Shown: positions 10,640-24,060 of the stretch, in pieces
How positions within the stretch are numbered: position 1 is the stretch's first letter
How the letters are laid out: each line of letters begins with the position of its first letter
Assembly: GCA_021442155.1 (NCBI GenBank)
Contig: CM038217.1
Span: forward strand, 151,845,834-151,909,833
Direction: 5' to 3'
DNA from: Cymbidium sinense
Taxonomy: Eukaryota > Streptophyta > Magnoliopsida > Asparagales > Orchidaceae
Length of the DNA: 64,000 nucleotides
Made by a program: the position numbers and the translations under genes
The notes under the pieces: generated by a model
Told to the model about the DNA's origin: nothing
The model's input: only the letters and a program-made list of their open reading frames with translations
The model's database searches: none

Positions 10640-11140
10640 AGTTGAAGTCGACCTCTACAAACAGTCCGTCATTGTGGAGATCATGTTCCTTTCTTAGAAG
10701 TTCTTCTCTAAGTGTTGTGAGCTCACACACTCAAGTAGTCCATCACTCAGGAAGAAAGCACACAGAAGAATAGTAAAAAAAATTAAGAAGATAACTTTTA
10801 TTCCAAATCTAAGTGTCACGTATTACAAGAGCCTCCTTATTTATAGGATTGAAAGAGAAAGTTAAGAATATTCAAACCTAACTCCGAACTCAAACCTAAC
10901 ACCATTATAACTACACCTACCACCACCTACTCAAATCTACCACTCATTCCATACCTACTCAAAATATCATACCTACTATAATGAATTATGGGCCATGACA
11001 TAAGAATAGCCCAATACATATAAGCTTAAGATATATACAAAATATAAAAGCCCAATAATACATAAGATAAATTATAACAAAAGGCCCAATACATAGATTT
11101 AAGCTTTATAATGATGACGTCGACGATGGTAATAATGATG
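10640..11140 (-). mobile_element. LTR-like sequence, minus strand
   Basis: On the minus strand CCTATAAATAAGG (about 10,833-10,845) is followed about 40-50 bp later by GGAATAAAAG and then a region with GTGTGAGCTCACA. Upstream of the TATA lies a series of GTAGGT/GAGTAGG words and GGGC-TTTTATATT repeats. TATA followed closely by a polyadenylation signal is the usual layout of Copia-type LTRs. No partner, primer site or target duplication was found; it could be a solo LTR or a terminal-repeat fragment. Confidence 0.4.
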
Positions 11141-12560
11141 CCCTGCATCAGCTTGTTAATGAGAATGACAAACATATGAGATGCATTCTGCTTGTGTTAG
11201 TGGGGAATTTATAGGTCATTGGTGTGTTAGGTACCTTTCATCACTTGAGAATAGAAGTTATTTAAACTATGTCATTGTGCTAGTGGGAAATATATTGGGT
11301 GATCAACATGGTTTTAGGCAAGACAATTGTCCCTAATGCTTCTAACATGGAGTTTATATTATTTACTTTATAACTTGAAAGTTATGCCATTCGACGATTA
11401 TGATGCAAGATGAGGATGATATTCTAATGCTATAATCTTTCATATGATATCAAATTTTATAACTTGTCTAAGAGTTAACTCTATACTCAAGGCCATAAAA
11501 ATAGTTATAACAAGTATATTGTTTATGAATTGATCCTCACAGTGCTCAGTAATTCCCATGCATATTTTTTGTAGTTTCTATTATGTTTACTAATATTTAG
11601 AATTACAATATAGATATTTTATGTGTATTAAAAAGGCTGCTTATATGTACTGTTATGCTTACCCATTTGAATATTAGCTTATGTTAAACTCGAATTTGAT
11701 ACAAGTTCATGGCTTAGTGGCTCCTTAATGAAATTTGAAAGAGAAAAGAATTAAAATGATCTCTCAGTTTACTCCCAAAGTAGTTTTATCATTCAAATTA
11801 ATGTAAATTGATGTCCAAGGTATTAAAGTTATAAATATTTTGTGTGTGTGCATATATTATAATTTTTTGATAAATATAATTTTTTACTAACCCTATTTTT
11901 TCATGTACATCAACTAACTTTAAAAAAATTGAATGGTATAAGAAATTACCAATAGATATATGTAAGAGGTGGTTGCTAGAAGTAGTGGAATGAAAGTTCT
12001 ATAAATGTAATTTTCAAGCTATGAATGATCAACATATATTCTTATTTTTGAGGTGGAATGAAAGTTCTATAAAATGAATCATCATGGCAATTCTAGATTC
12101 CCATCAACTAATCTACATGTTCTAATTAAAGCAATTGTATGATGATTGTCCACCTCAGTGATATGCCAATTCTCACCTTTTTTTTTTCATTGATTTTGTT
12201 TATTTTTATTTAATTTTAGGGCTAGTACTTGGTAGTGTTCAATGCCTATTAAAATGCATCATGCAACATAACATCCTAAGTATCTAGATTGTATCTAATT
12301 AGTCTATAAAAAGATTTCAAAATTATAATAAACTACTTTCATGATAAATTTGGTAGAGTAGCTTTATATAATTAATGGTGTGTTTATATATAAAAGTTGT
12401 TGAGAAAGTACCACATTTGAATTTAATGTAATGGCATAAGACAAAAAGTACTCATATTTAGATGTATTAAATTTTTATATAAATAAATGTTTTAATCTAT
12501 ATATGCTAATCTTTGTTTTTTTTTTTTTTTGCTTATATCAACATGGTTCAACAAATATGA
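11141..12560. other. No gene seen
   Basis: AT-rich sequence with poly-T runs and no readable frame of note. Confidence 0.55.
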
Positions 12561-12800
12561 ACACAAGGATTGCCAGTGCCTCTAGAATTGTGAACTACAA
12601 CTGTAGTTTATAATGTTGTATTCACTTTATGTCGAGAAGGCAATTATGGACAGAGATTTTACAGGTGTCCTCAAAATCGAACACTAGATGGCTGTAATTT
12701 TTTTAAATGGGCTGACAATTATGAAGAAATAACTGCAGATAGTGATCATGTTTGGAGAAGAGCTTTGAAAAATAAAATTTCTAAAAGACTTGTTCATTTT
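12560..12800 (+). pseudogene. GRF-type zinc-finger remnant
   Basis: The plus strand encodes SREGNYGQRFYRCPQN followed by LDGCNFFKWADNYEE. This is the second half of a GRF zinc finger (N-x-G-R/Q-R-F-Y/F-x-C-P, then C-x-F-F-x-W-A-D). The first Cys pair lies upstream, where CSL is followed by a stop. It continues as SDHVWRRALKNKISKRL before decaying. Plant GRF fingers occur in single-copy genes and as many short repeat-like proteins; none of the context tells which. Probably dead: there is a stop inside the domain. Confidence 0.65.
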
Positions 12801-14552
12801 AATATAAAGTTTAATATTATGTTGGCATTACTAGTCACAAATATTATCCTAATTTTTATGCTATTTAGTGTAATGTAATGTGTTAAATTCAAATGTCAAA
12901 TACTAGACTTATGAGTATGTATGAACTTCCAAAAATTTAATTTTCTTATTCTATTGATGTTATCTTATGAGTATACATGATCATAAGGGTAGTTTTGTAT
13001 TTTTTTTCTAGAAACAGTTGCAACATAGCACCTGCACAACTCAATTTTCCAAACAACTAAATTGTTTCATCAAAAACCATCTTTCTGAAAGCACTTTTCT
13101 CTACAACAACTTCACAATGAGGTTGTGCCAAACATACCTTAGTCTTAACTTTGCACAAAGGTCCATACATACACAAATAAGAGAAGTTAGTAAGAGATGC
13201 ATGACTTCTTAAGTGTAAAATCTGTAGACAAAAAATTACAAGATCTAATCAAGTTGAAATAATCTGTCATATAATTGAAGAGTATATAAATCCACCTTTT
13301 TTTTTTTATTAGAAAAGGTAAGATTATAATGTATTGATTCTTGAATTTACCATTTGTGAGTAATAAAAGGTAAAAAAAGAATTAGAGATGGTAGGCACCA
13401 TTATTCACTGAGATCCTGCTATGGCAGTTAGGCTAAGATGGTTGCTAACATCAATTGTCAATTGATGTTAGTATCAATTGGAAAAAAGTGGCACCATTAG
13501 GAGATGACAATCAAGTGATGCTCTTCATTATCAATTATTAGGCAAATCTCTAGGAATTTCAAATTTGTGCTCTCTAACTTATAACCTTTTATGTGTATGA
13601 TGAGGGTTTCTTTAATAATTTTAAGAGTAATATTTTTGTTATTTTAGTTAAATCATCAAACATTTCATTGAACAATCTATATTAATCTCAGATTTATATA
13701 ATATTTGTTACGCATTTTTGTACCTTAATGGCATCATAATATAGAAATATACTGATCATTGTATTTTTCACAATGAGGTATTTGTTTTGACATTAAGTAT
13801 GCTAAAATAAAAATTTGAATGATCCCAAAATTTATTCTTAAAGTTTTTAATCACATGCTTGTATCAAACCTTATATTTGATGTTATGCATTTTTTTGGTG
13901 AATTCACTATTCCTATTCATAGATCAATCAAGGCTTTCAAATTTGACAGTAAATTGGTTCTTGAAGTTATGCAATATGGAGTCACGATTTCAAAAGATTT
14001 AAGAAGGACCATTCCTTAGATATCAGTATGGATCTCCAATTAAAATGCTGAACTACATCAATGATAATTTAACACTTCAGGTAGCATAATTGTTATCATA
14101 TTGATAGTTTTATTAATGACTTGCATGTTAAAATATTTGGGTTATGAAATGATAATTTTTTTAAAAAAAATTACAAAGAAGTGACCACTTCTTGACTCTC
14201 AAAGTAGGTGCCCCCTTGAGGTTGTTAACTAAATAATTTTCACCACTACCAAAAATTGGCAAGTTGATCTATACCTAATTAACATGTTAGATGATCCGCC
14301 AAAAAACTTAGGATCTAGCTTATAAAAAGTTTGTATTCTTAGCTCATGAAAAGTTTATGTGCGATTAATGGTTAGGATTACATTGAGTATATGGGAGAAA
14401 AAAATGCTGCATTATACTTTTATGTGCAGGCCAAACGGGCACGACTCTAAGAAGCACATACACGTGTTCAATATACAACCACAAAAACATGGCCACAACC
14501 AGCAAGTACTACGGATAAACTCAGCTTCCCTTATTACTCCATCGATACACAG
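12801..14552. other. No gene; small perfect palindrome
   Basis: AT-rich. 13,445-13,457 and 13,459-13,471 form a 13-bp perfect inverted repeat (CTAACATCAATTG / CAATTGATGTTAG) with a one-base centre. The part next to 14,553 is probably the 3' untranslated region of the WRKY gene. Confidence 0.6.
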
Positions 14553-16333
14553 CTAGCTCATCGGTTCCTCCCAGTCGAAATCAAAAGCAGCCATAGGCGA
14601 CAACATGCTGAAGGCCTCGACCCAATTCGGCTCACCATGAGGCTCGGTAGAAAGAAGCATGGATTCCATTAGACTCACCTGCTCGATGTCTTCTGCTTGT
14701 GGAGGCAGTGCTGGTGACAGATCAGGTGATGCTGCTCGGCTACTGGAAGTAGAATTGCCATTAACAATGGCTGATGAATCCATGACGAAGGGGATTACTT
14801 GAGTCTCTTTGGCTTTGCAAGTGTGGTTCATGCTGTAGCTGACCACGTAATTTGGAGGATTGGAGATTTTATCTTCCTTCTGTTGAATGGTCTTCGTTGC
14901 TTGGCAGCCTTGGTCTTTGCTGTGAGTGCACTTGTAGTAGCTTCTATATAAGTGAAAAATTTTTAGTCAGTGTGTTGTAAAGCGGTGTTTAAAGGATAAG
15001 GGAAGGGAAAAAGTTTGTGTACGATATTTTAGCATCCCTGATGTGATAGAGACGTGTCCTATTTAATGTCTGTTCTCTGTATCACAATGGAAGCATTGAG
15101 GAATTCTGAAGGAGTTCTTGGAGTTTAAAATTAACTTAGATTTCCAGTTATGTGCATCAAAATGATGGAGGTCTTGTATATTATTCTTCAAAACACCAAA
15201 CTGGGATCAGTGATTGCAGAAATAATCCAAGTGGGAAAAAAAATCTTTAAACTGACACAAGAACGAGTTTACACTACCGAGATCCTTACATCTCTTAACA
15301 TTATTTCATATACATTTAGAATAAATTTGATTTCGTCCTGACTTTCAACTTATGAGCATCAAGAGCATACAATCGTCATGGCCGAATTAAAAAGTAACAG
15401 ACTTGATAATGAAAATCAGATGAAACAACCCAAATCATTGCATCATTTAGGCACCTAAATTTATCGATCTTCGTCACTATCATATTGATCGAAATAAATT
15501 CAGCTCCTTTTCAAATGATTCATGAAAATAGATAGATCTCAAAATTAAAAATTGTTGTACAATTTATCTGTATATTAATGAACTCTAAAGTCACAATATG
15601 TAATTCCTTATACCAATTCCTAATGTAAATTTTTAATACACAAAAGCCTGAGCCGATCTAAAATCCAAATTAGCAAAAGAAACATATTATACAAAGGTTG
15701 AATTGCACTTTGTTTAGCAAACTGCATTTTATGTTGTATGAATGAAATAATCATATTTTTCACAAAAAATGATAATTTATCGAACACATTTCTATTGAAA
15801 AATTAATTTATTTTAAAACAATATTAGATCTAGGCAAAGTATTAACTACTTACCTAGGAAACTCAGAACAGTGAATGCGCTTCTGCCCGTACTTGCGCCA
15901 CTGATGACCATCAAAATGGGGAACCGAAGTGACTATCGTCCATGACTGTATCTTTCTCTTACTCCTTCATTTCATAATGAAATGAGTTAATTATATTTCT
16001 ATTTACGTAAATTAAGTTAATTATATTCTTTTTTATTAACAACTATACTTGTTCTCAAAGAGAGCTCATCTACCTTTTCCGAGGATCACTAACGTTCCTA
16101 TTGTCATCAGCTGCGGTGGGAGAATCTATGCTGTAGCGAGAGCTGGTCTGCAACGCAGAGAGGGCGGCGGCGATGCAGTTCATAGCCTTATCCACGAGCA
16201 AGATGGCCTGCGCGGTGGTGCTTGGCTTGGCGGGAGAAGAGGAGAGGAGGGCGAGGAGCTGAGTCAGACGCTCATAACCTCGACTTAGGTTGTCGATGGT
16301 AGCCGAAGACTGACTGCAAGGCAATTCTGCCAT
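14553..16333 (-). CDS. Group III WRKY transcription factor, three exons
   Basis: Exon 1 is 16,333-16,074, exon 2 15,964-15,854, exon 3 14,943-14,553, giving 253 residues. Splice sites: GTAGAT donor with AAG acceptor, then GTAAGT donor with TATATAG acceptor. The second intron splits the Arg codon before SYYKC, the conserved WRKY intron position. Residues 1-60 hold a Leu-rich helix (LSRGYERLTQLLALL), a basic RKRSKRK lies near 85-91, and WRKYGQK is at 109-115. The zinc ligands are Cys129, Cys137, His164 and Cys166 (C-x7-C-x26-H-x-C), the HxC type of group III; members usually have x23. The C-terminus is acidic. The family binds W-boxes (TTGACC/T), often in defence and senescence. No stop interrupts the model, so it is probably functional. 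The start is the only Met in frame ahead of the family N-terminus. Confidence 0.92.
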
Positions 16334-16416
16334 TAATCTGCAATCAAATTGTTTTAGCTTAAGCTGGGAAGAAGGAGAAGACTTTCCAGGATGCGTGGAT
16401 TAATGCTTTACCTTGG

Positions 16417-16424
16417 TTTATATA
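16417..16424 (-). promoter_or_regulatory. TATA box of the WRKY gene
   Basis: TATATAAA on the minus strand, 84-91 bp upstream of the start codon, which would give a 5' untranslated region of about 50-60 bases. No other TATA candidate is as well placed, although the adjacent (TA)n tract could also serve. Confidence 0.65.
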
Positions 16425-16442
16425 GAGTAAATGTTAGCTGTG

Positions 16443-16452
16443 TTGACTTGTT

Positions 16453-16456
<4 letters not shown>
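16443..16456. promoter_or_regulatory. Two W-box cores next to the WRKY promoter
   Basis: TTGACT occurs at 16,443-16,448 and again at 16,451-16,456, two bases apart, about 20-40 bp upstream of the TATA box. W-boxes in WRKY promoters commonly mediate auto- or cross-regulation; here this is inferred from sequence only. Confidence 0.6.

Positions 16457-16507
<51 letters not shown>
16456..16507. repeat. (TA)n microsatellite in the WRKY promoter
   Basis: About 25 TA units directly upstream of the W-boxes. Length is likely to vary between individuals. Confidence 0.97.
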
Positions 16508-16514
<7 letters not shown>

Positions 16515-19411
16515 TAAGCAAATTGATTGTAATATCATTGCTTTTATATATATTTTACAATAAAATATCTTCATTATATAACAATTAATAGGAAATTATA
16601 TTTATAATATTTTGAATTATTTATATTTATAAAATTAATGCTTTAATTCTTTTTTTTATAATATCATCTTTTAATTTTTATTCTCAATGATTTATTTATG
16701 TCCTTATTAATCATTACTTTGCTCATTTAAAAATCAAATATTTAAATTTGATAGCTCATTCTACATGCTCAATTTTTAATTTTGTCGACCAAAAAATATA
16801 CCAAAAAAATATATTTTATTGGTACAAATTAATATAAATTATACTAATAACTAAACACGACAATGGATCGCATCATAAAGACCATTTCTCATATTATGGA
16901 AGTTGCGTTTGTGTAGAATTCTAGCAAAATTTTTAAAAAATAAATATACAAATAAGAAACATATTAAAATTATATCACATAAATAAATATGTTTTAAATA
17001 TAGAAATTTTACTGCATTTGAAATACTGATTTGTCATATATATAAATAATAATAATAAGGTGTACCATCAATATCACACCTTCTAAATCAAGAAATTAAT
17101 GTGAGAATAAATTGATTTATGTAAGTCATTTTAAATTATTAGTTGAAAATTTAGGTTTTAAAATAAGATGTTTTATATTTAAAATTTTGTATAAATAATG
17201 TATGCAAATTTGAGATTAAATTCGTTTAATTATAAAATTAAATAAATTGGCTTTATAAGTAATACAAAATTATATAATATATAAACATAATACATCTTAT
17301 TAGTAAATTACAATGCTTTTCCCGAAAATAGATGATTTCGATCGCTCTTTTTAATATTTTAGTTTACCCTTTACTTAATTTAATGATTTTTTTTTTTTCG
17401 GTGCAAAATATCATGAGCTATGTTTTGAGCCGACAAAGCAGTTGTGCTATAATTAAGGTTGGAATCACGTATTGGGCCATCTGCGCGTATTGGGCCATCT
17501 GTAAATAATCACGTGGGAGGGAGAAAACATAAGGTAAGTACAGACTTATTTTTTAAAATATTATGTAAGTAAGAGATTTTATCCATGAGGCCTATAGTAG
17601 GTAGATTTTGACATCCTTCAATGATTCTAGCATAATATGGGCATCAAACCATTACAACACACAAGATCTTAATTATTCAATTAAAGGTGAAACAATTCAA
17701 TATCATGCTAGTAATTTACTTCAATATGTACTTAAAATGATAATTACCTTAACATTTAGAAGGTAATTCAAAATAGTAAAATAAACTAATTAAAGATTGT
17801 TATAATTTTGCATCTCACTTAAGAGTGCAATCTATTGAAATATTCAATTGAATTTAGTTTGGAAGAAGAGACAATAATGCCCAAATAGATATGGGCTTAC
17901 AACATATATTTAAAATATCACCAATGGGATGGGAAAATAATAGATCAATAATGTTTGGTAAATAAAAAATAATTTTATTGTGATTGACATCGAAGCCCTA
18001 TAACTTGAACTAGACATTAAAGAAAAGTGTTAACATAAGTAATAAAAGAATTATTAGGTTTTCAAAAGTTAGAATGTCATTAACATATATAAAGTATGAC
18101 ACTTCAATATTATTATGAGAAATAGTCTTAAATATTTTATGGCATATAAAATAAAGTACCTATGACCATAATGAATAAAAATGTTGATATTGAGAAGCCT
18201 TAGTTACAAAAAAAACCAACATAAGTAACAAAGTAATAAAACACTTATTTTTATGAATAAATAATCATCAAATAAATTAAATATAATAATTTATAATTAT
18301 AGTTAGGTTTTATAATGTATCTTTATAAATAGAAAATGTTAGGTAAGTGGGCTTTATATATGTACATCCTAGTTTTAAATAAAAACATGAATATCATAAC
18401 TTATAAATGAAGGTAAGGTATAAATCATAAGTCTTATTTTACTTAGAAGATGCACTTATAAACTCATGCTTATACCTTGATTCATTAATAGATCTTTAAC
18501 ACTTAAAAATGCTTACAAATAAATAAATGTGTAATAGATCACTACTAAATGGATTTCCCTTTATAGCTTATTTTTTAAGTAGCATTCATTACCATTAATA
18601 GTAGTAAATATTGTTGGCCTCATAAAAATATTTATTCCCAATTTAGTGCAAAAAATTCAAAGCATTATGCTGAGCGTATCAATAGCTCATTATAGTATGC
18701 ACTATCACATACCAAACTAGTAATATTTATTATAGTGCTTATTATAAAACATAGTATGGGTGGTTAATGAAGTCATAAAGGTCATCTCATGTTACCAAGA
18801 TAAGACCTTCAAGATTGATGTTATCTTAAAGATTTGATTAAACTAAGATTTTTTTATTAACTAAATTTTAAAAATATAAGATTTTTTAAGTATGAAAAAT
18901 ATGTTTTTAAATATATGCTTATGGTGTGTGTGTGTGTGTATTAAAATATATTTACTTAAATAAATTAGCATTTTGAGAAGAATATTTATATATATGATCT
19001 AAATATTTAGGCTATTTAGATGTTTAAGTGATCATATTGGATCTAATTATATACATTAATTATTATTATTTAGAGAATGATTCATACTAATAATTATTAA
19101 ATTATAATCATAAATTAATTATAAGTTTAAATTTCTCCATATGATAGATTGAGTTAGCCATGCTTGGTACCCACCTTTGTTAGTACCCTTGTTTAATCTT
19201 CTAATTTTTTCTAGAGATAATATGTCATGATCCAACTTGATATAACCTATATCTATCATTAAGTCATATGAAGTCAACAATGTAATAGAGGGTTGCTCAA
19301 GATATATTTGAAGGAATTTTGCAGAGCTGTTAAATCATTAATAATAATATGACAAATAAAATTTATTATCCTAATTTATTTATACACATCAAAACATTCA
19401 TATATAATGTT
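16508..19411. other. AT-rich intergenic DNA, no gene
   Basis: Very AT-rich. Contains a tandem copy of CGTATTGGGCCATCTG at about 17,468 and 17,486 and a (GT)8 tract at 18,924-18,939. No frame or RNA gene recognised. It separates the WRKY gene from the retroelement cluster. Confidence 0.65.
18924..18939. repeat. (GT)n microsatellite
   Basis: Eight GT units in AT-rich DNA. Confidence 0.9.
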
Positions 19412-21374
19412 TATGGTGTCCAATTATATACACAGATCTTAGGGTATACTTATTTAAATGATCGAGTACAATATTAGGGATGATGTACTATCTCAAAAGA
19501 TAGAAACATCATCCTACAATACTCAATCACCTAATAAAGACTCCTATGGCTCACAGGTCTACATATATAATAGAGATCATTCCCTTAGTTTACATGGATA
19601 AGTAAAGTATGATTATTTTATATCAGGTTCTTTAGTTCCATATGGAAGGAAGCTTCCATAGTTAATTACATCCTAGAAATGAAAATTTCCTAAGAACACT
19701 CTTGATTAAAGTAATCAACTAATGTCTCCAAAGATTTCAAAGGTAGATAATAAAATTTTTTATTTTTTTGGAAAGCAATCAGAAAAAGCTCAATAAGGTG
19801 AGTTATTAATAGATTCCAAAGAAGAATAAATTGGAAGCACAAATAATATTAGGGAGCCTAGTGAGTGCTTCAATCTATCCTATAGTATGACTTTATATTT
19901 TGGAAAGCGAGAAAATTATTTATTTGAGTTAAAATTTTATCAGAATGCTAAGACTTAGAATCTAACAACATAAGATTGTGAGAATGCTTAAGAGGTGAGG
20001 ACTTATACTTGTAGCAAAAGAGAAATAAGAATCCTCTGAACCTATATCTAGAGTGCTCTAGAATAAACTAAGAGCTCGATCTAATTTTACTCGAGAAAAT
20101 GGGATAAATTAGTTCACTTCCACTAGGGAGAGTAGACTAATCTTGACTCTTCTGGACTTACAATCGCTTTGAGTGGCCGCTAGCTAACACCTCTTATAAT
20201 TTTAAAATCATGTGGGCTAGTCATATGTAAATGCAAGATAGGTAGGTTGTTATTAATTAGGAATAAATCTAAATTCTTAAATTAACTCCCTAAGAGACTA
20301 AATCATGATTGGTGTGCGAGTAATGACTTAAACTCATGCAGTAAAATTTACAAATTTTTATTTCATTATCGACTCATCATTTTGGACTCAAGCTTGGGAG
20401 GATTTATGTCTAAATGCTAAATGAAAGTAGATTATGGGATAAATTAGATAGAAAGGTGTTCTCTACTACAAGAGACTATCCTCATAGGTCAAGCATGCCC
20501 ACTACCATGCAAAAGAGGAGATCCCCTATTTGCAAGAATGAAATAATATGTATGCATGATATTATAATATACAACCATACAACTTAGGGGTTGCTAAATA
20601 TTTTATTTTTTATTAACATCTTAGACTTTATGGATTATGGTGTGGTTATGAGTTAATTAACTTTTAATTGAAGTTGTTAAATTGGAGTAAAAAAATTATT
20701 TTTTCCTAAAGAGCCTATCACATCTAGGTCACACATCGAACAATCAAACTTAAAGAAACTTATAAAAGTATGTCATTTATATTGTGCAATCAAAGTTAAC
20801 ACAATAATCAAATAATTAATTTCATAAAAGAATAAAAGGCTGGTGCAGTCGGGTACCGCCATACACCCCAGAGAAGAAAAATAATGGGTGGTTGAGCTTT
20901 ACCATTATACAATCCAAATTATAATTAAATTATGATAAAAAGAAAAAGCTGTTGGGGCCTTCAACTCTTCTTCATCTTCACTTCTTGGATTTGAATATTC
21001 TAGGCTTCATGGAGCCTCACAAGTCTATACCTTCTAATTACTGCTCATCCTAAATTCTATAGCATTAATCTTATTCCTATTATAAAATATATTTTATATA
21101 AATAAAAATCTAACTACACCTGCAAAATAATAGTCAACTTAACAAATATACAAATTAAGTAGTTATATTTCATACATTTAAGCTTAGCACCCTACCCTTA
21201 GGTAACCAAGTCCACCAATCTTAATGGATCATGCTTAGAGATTGAACAGCACTAAATAAAATTATTTATATTTATATTATTATAGTGGTCCCTTAAGAAC
21301 AATCCCTCACAGAAAACATCATTAATTTAATATAGTCCTAACATCCTGACTATGCACAAATAATCTTAACATAT
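19412..21374 (-). mobile_element. Outer LTR of the giant family, 3' portion
   Basis: This matches, in reverse, the last 2 kb of the LTR at 30,380-39,608. Its left end TATGGTGTC is the complement of the family's LTR terminus (ACACCATA in element 1). Marker blocks in the same order include the complement of GTAGTACTCGA near 19,465, TACTTT-rich sequence near 19,600 and GTACCGCCATAC near 20,855. No primer binding site follows left of 19,412, so this is a solo or truncated LTR. It breaks at 21,374, where the solo LTR is inserted, and resumes at 29,438. Confidence 0.75.
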
Positions 21375-24060
21375 TGTGGTGTTTATTTTTTGTATTTGGG
21401 TGTATTTATGTGAGAACACCACGTAGATCCATAGATGTACTCATTAGGATGATCGGGCATGACATTAAGGAATAGTGTACTATCTCAAGAAATAGGAGTC
21501 ATTATCTTATAATGGACCTAATCACCTAATGAGGACTCCTAAGGCATGATGGATCTTCAGAGATTTTTTCTTACTTTATATGAAAAAGTAAAGTAGGGTT
21601 TATTTAAATTGAGTTTGTTAAGTTCCCTATGATGGCAAGCCTCCATAGTTAATTACATCTTAAGGAAAATGAATACCTTTAAAATACTCTCGATTAAAGT
21701 AGGCAATTGTTGTCTCCAAAGAATTCAAAGATAGGACTATCAAAGGATTAGTTGTATTTTTGAAAATCAAGCGGGAGAGATCAAAGGGAAGAGTTCTTAT
21801 CAAAACTAAGGGAGATGAGTATGGAGTGCTCATGATGCTAGGAAGTCTAGTGAGCACACCAATCTATCCTATGGTTGGGTTTTATACATTTGAATTTGAG
21901 AAGATTTATTCATTTGAGTTGAATTTTTATTAGAAATCTAGGACTTATAATTCCACAATACAAGATTATATAAATGCATAAGAGGTGGGGATTTATGCTT
22001 GTAGTCCTAAAGGAAACAATGACCTCAGATCTTAAATCTAGAGAGTTTTGGCGAGGACCAAAGCACAACCTAAATCTAAGGCAAAAATGGGTATATGGTT
22101 TACCTCCATAAGAGAGGATAAACCACCCGACTGCTGAGCTTATTACCACTTGGAGTTGCAAGTCATATGCTTTGCAAGATGGTTAGGCTATTATTTACTT
22201 AGAAAAGAAATTAAGTCCTTAAACTCACTCCCTAAGAGACTAGATCATGAAGGGCATGAGTCATGACTTAAATTTAATGCAAAATTTATCAAGTTTTATT
22301 TTATTTTTGGACTTTTTATTTTGACACAGGCAATAGGATTTTGTATGCCTAAATGCATGAGAAATTAGTTGTGGGCTAAATCAGGAGAGAAAGAGGTGTC
22401 TTTCCATCAAAGGCTCTTACAAGTTAAGCCTTTATTCCCTGACATAGATGGAAGCCCTCTCTTAGCAAGAGTAGAAGAATATGATATGCATGATATTATA
22501 CATTCATTCATCCACCTAAGGGGTTGCTAAAAATTTTATTATCTTGATTTAATTCTTAGGTTTTTAAGTGAGGTTATGAATTATTTTAAAATTTTAGTTA
22601 TGAGTTATTAATGGGATAGAAAATTTATTTTTATCCTAAGAGCCTAATCACATCCAGGCCACACAACAATCACCAATCATATAAAAATTATGAAAAGGCA
22701 TGCTATTTCTAATGCATAAGCTAAACAATTTATCAAATAATTTTATAAAGCTATCACAAAAGAATAAAAGACTAGTGGGGTCAGGTACTGCCGTACAACT
22801 CGAAAAGAAATGTAGGTAGCCGAGCTCTACCTTTATACATCCCAGTATAATGAAAGAATAATTGCAATTATGAAATGATAAGTGTTATGGGGGTCTTCAT
22901 TCTTCATGCTCCATTCTTTACTCTTCACTTGCATTTCATCATTTTTTGATTTACTTCATTTCTTTTTTTTCTAGCTTGAGTGGGATGTAGCTTCCTCCAA
23001 AGGCATCACATGATATATAAGATATGGTCTTCTAACCAATGCTTATTCATAATCCCCATAATACTTATCCTAATACTAATGCAAAAAGTACATTAAAAAG
23101 GAAGAAAAGTAAATATAGCTACACCTACAAAATAAATGTTAGCTAAACACACAATACAACCCAAGCAGATATAGAAATGATTTAGAATTAGCACCCCACA
23201 TATGGGTAACCAAGTCTACCTATCCTAAATTGGGCTATGCTTAGGGGTTAAGCAACGTACATAACAAAAAGTATTTATATTTTATTATTATAGTGGCCCC
23301 TTAAGCATGGCCCCCTGCATAAAATATGATTAGGCTAATATAGGCCTAACATTCAGGCTACACATATACACCCTAACATCAATCTAAAATAATACATCAC
23401 AAAACTAAACATTCATCAAACTATGTACCACCATAACATAAAGCTAGAAATGGTGACTTAGCATAATGTGCATGTGTTAGAACTTGTGTGGTATATCCTA
23501 ACTAGGCTTTAGAGTTATGATTTGCTAAATATGAGAGATTTAATTTATGAAGGGTTAGTTTCTCTTTAAGTGGTGTTGATTTGGGGATTTTACTTAATAA
23601 GTTTTTTCTTTTGTTTCATATAGCCTACACTTAGCAATTAAGTGTTATACAAAGAAGAAAGAGAGGGAGAATCTCTCTTTTATCCCTACCTTAAGTAATT
23701 TCTAAGGTAAGTTGATTAATGAGTTTCCTTTAATGAATGGTTTATTATGTGTTTTAATTAACTCTAAGTTTAGGTTCATTCTAAATAGCCCTATTCAATA
23801 AGAAAGACATATTAGGATTAATTATGGTGGATTACTATCACATAACACACACTCATCTATTTCTTTCCATCATGTATACCATACACATGAATAATCCTAA
23901 TCATACCTATACATGCAATGCAAATCTTAACATACTTTGATGATGAATGCAAAGAAGTGTTTTGAAGTTTAAATATTTCATTTGCTAATTGAATTATGAA
24001 TGCATGTCTTTATTATGTAGGAAAGAGAGATTTTTCATCCATTAGCTAAATACACATTCA

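Noticed and set aside
14359..14556. Plus-strand 65-residue frame at the end of the WRKY gene
   Set aside because: Overlaps the WRKY 3' end on the other strand and resembles nothing.
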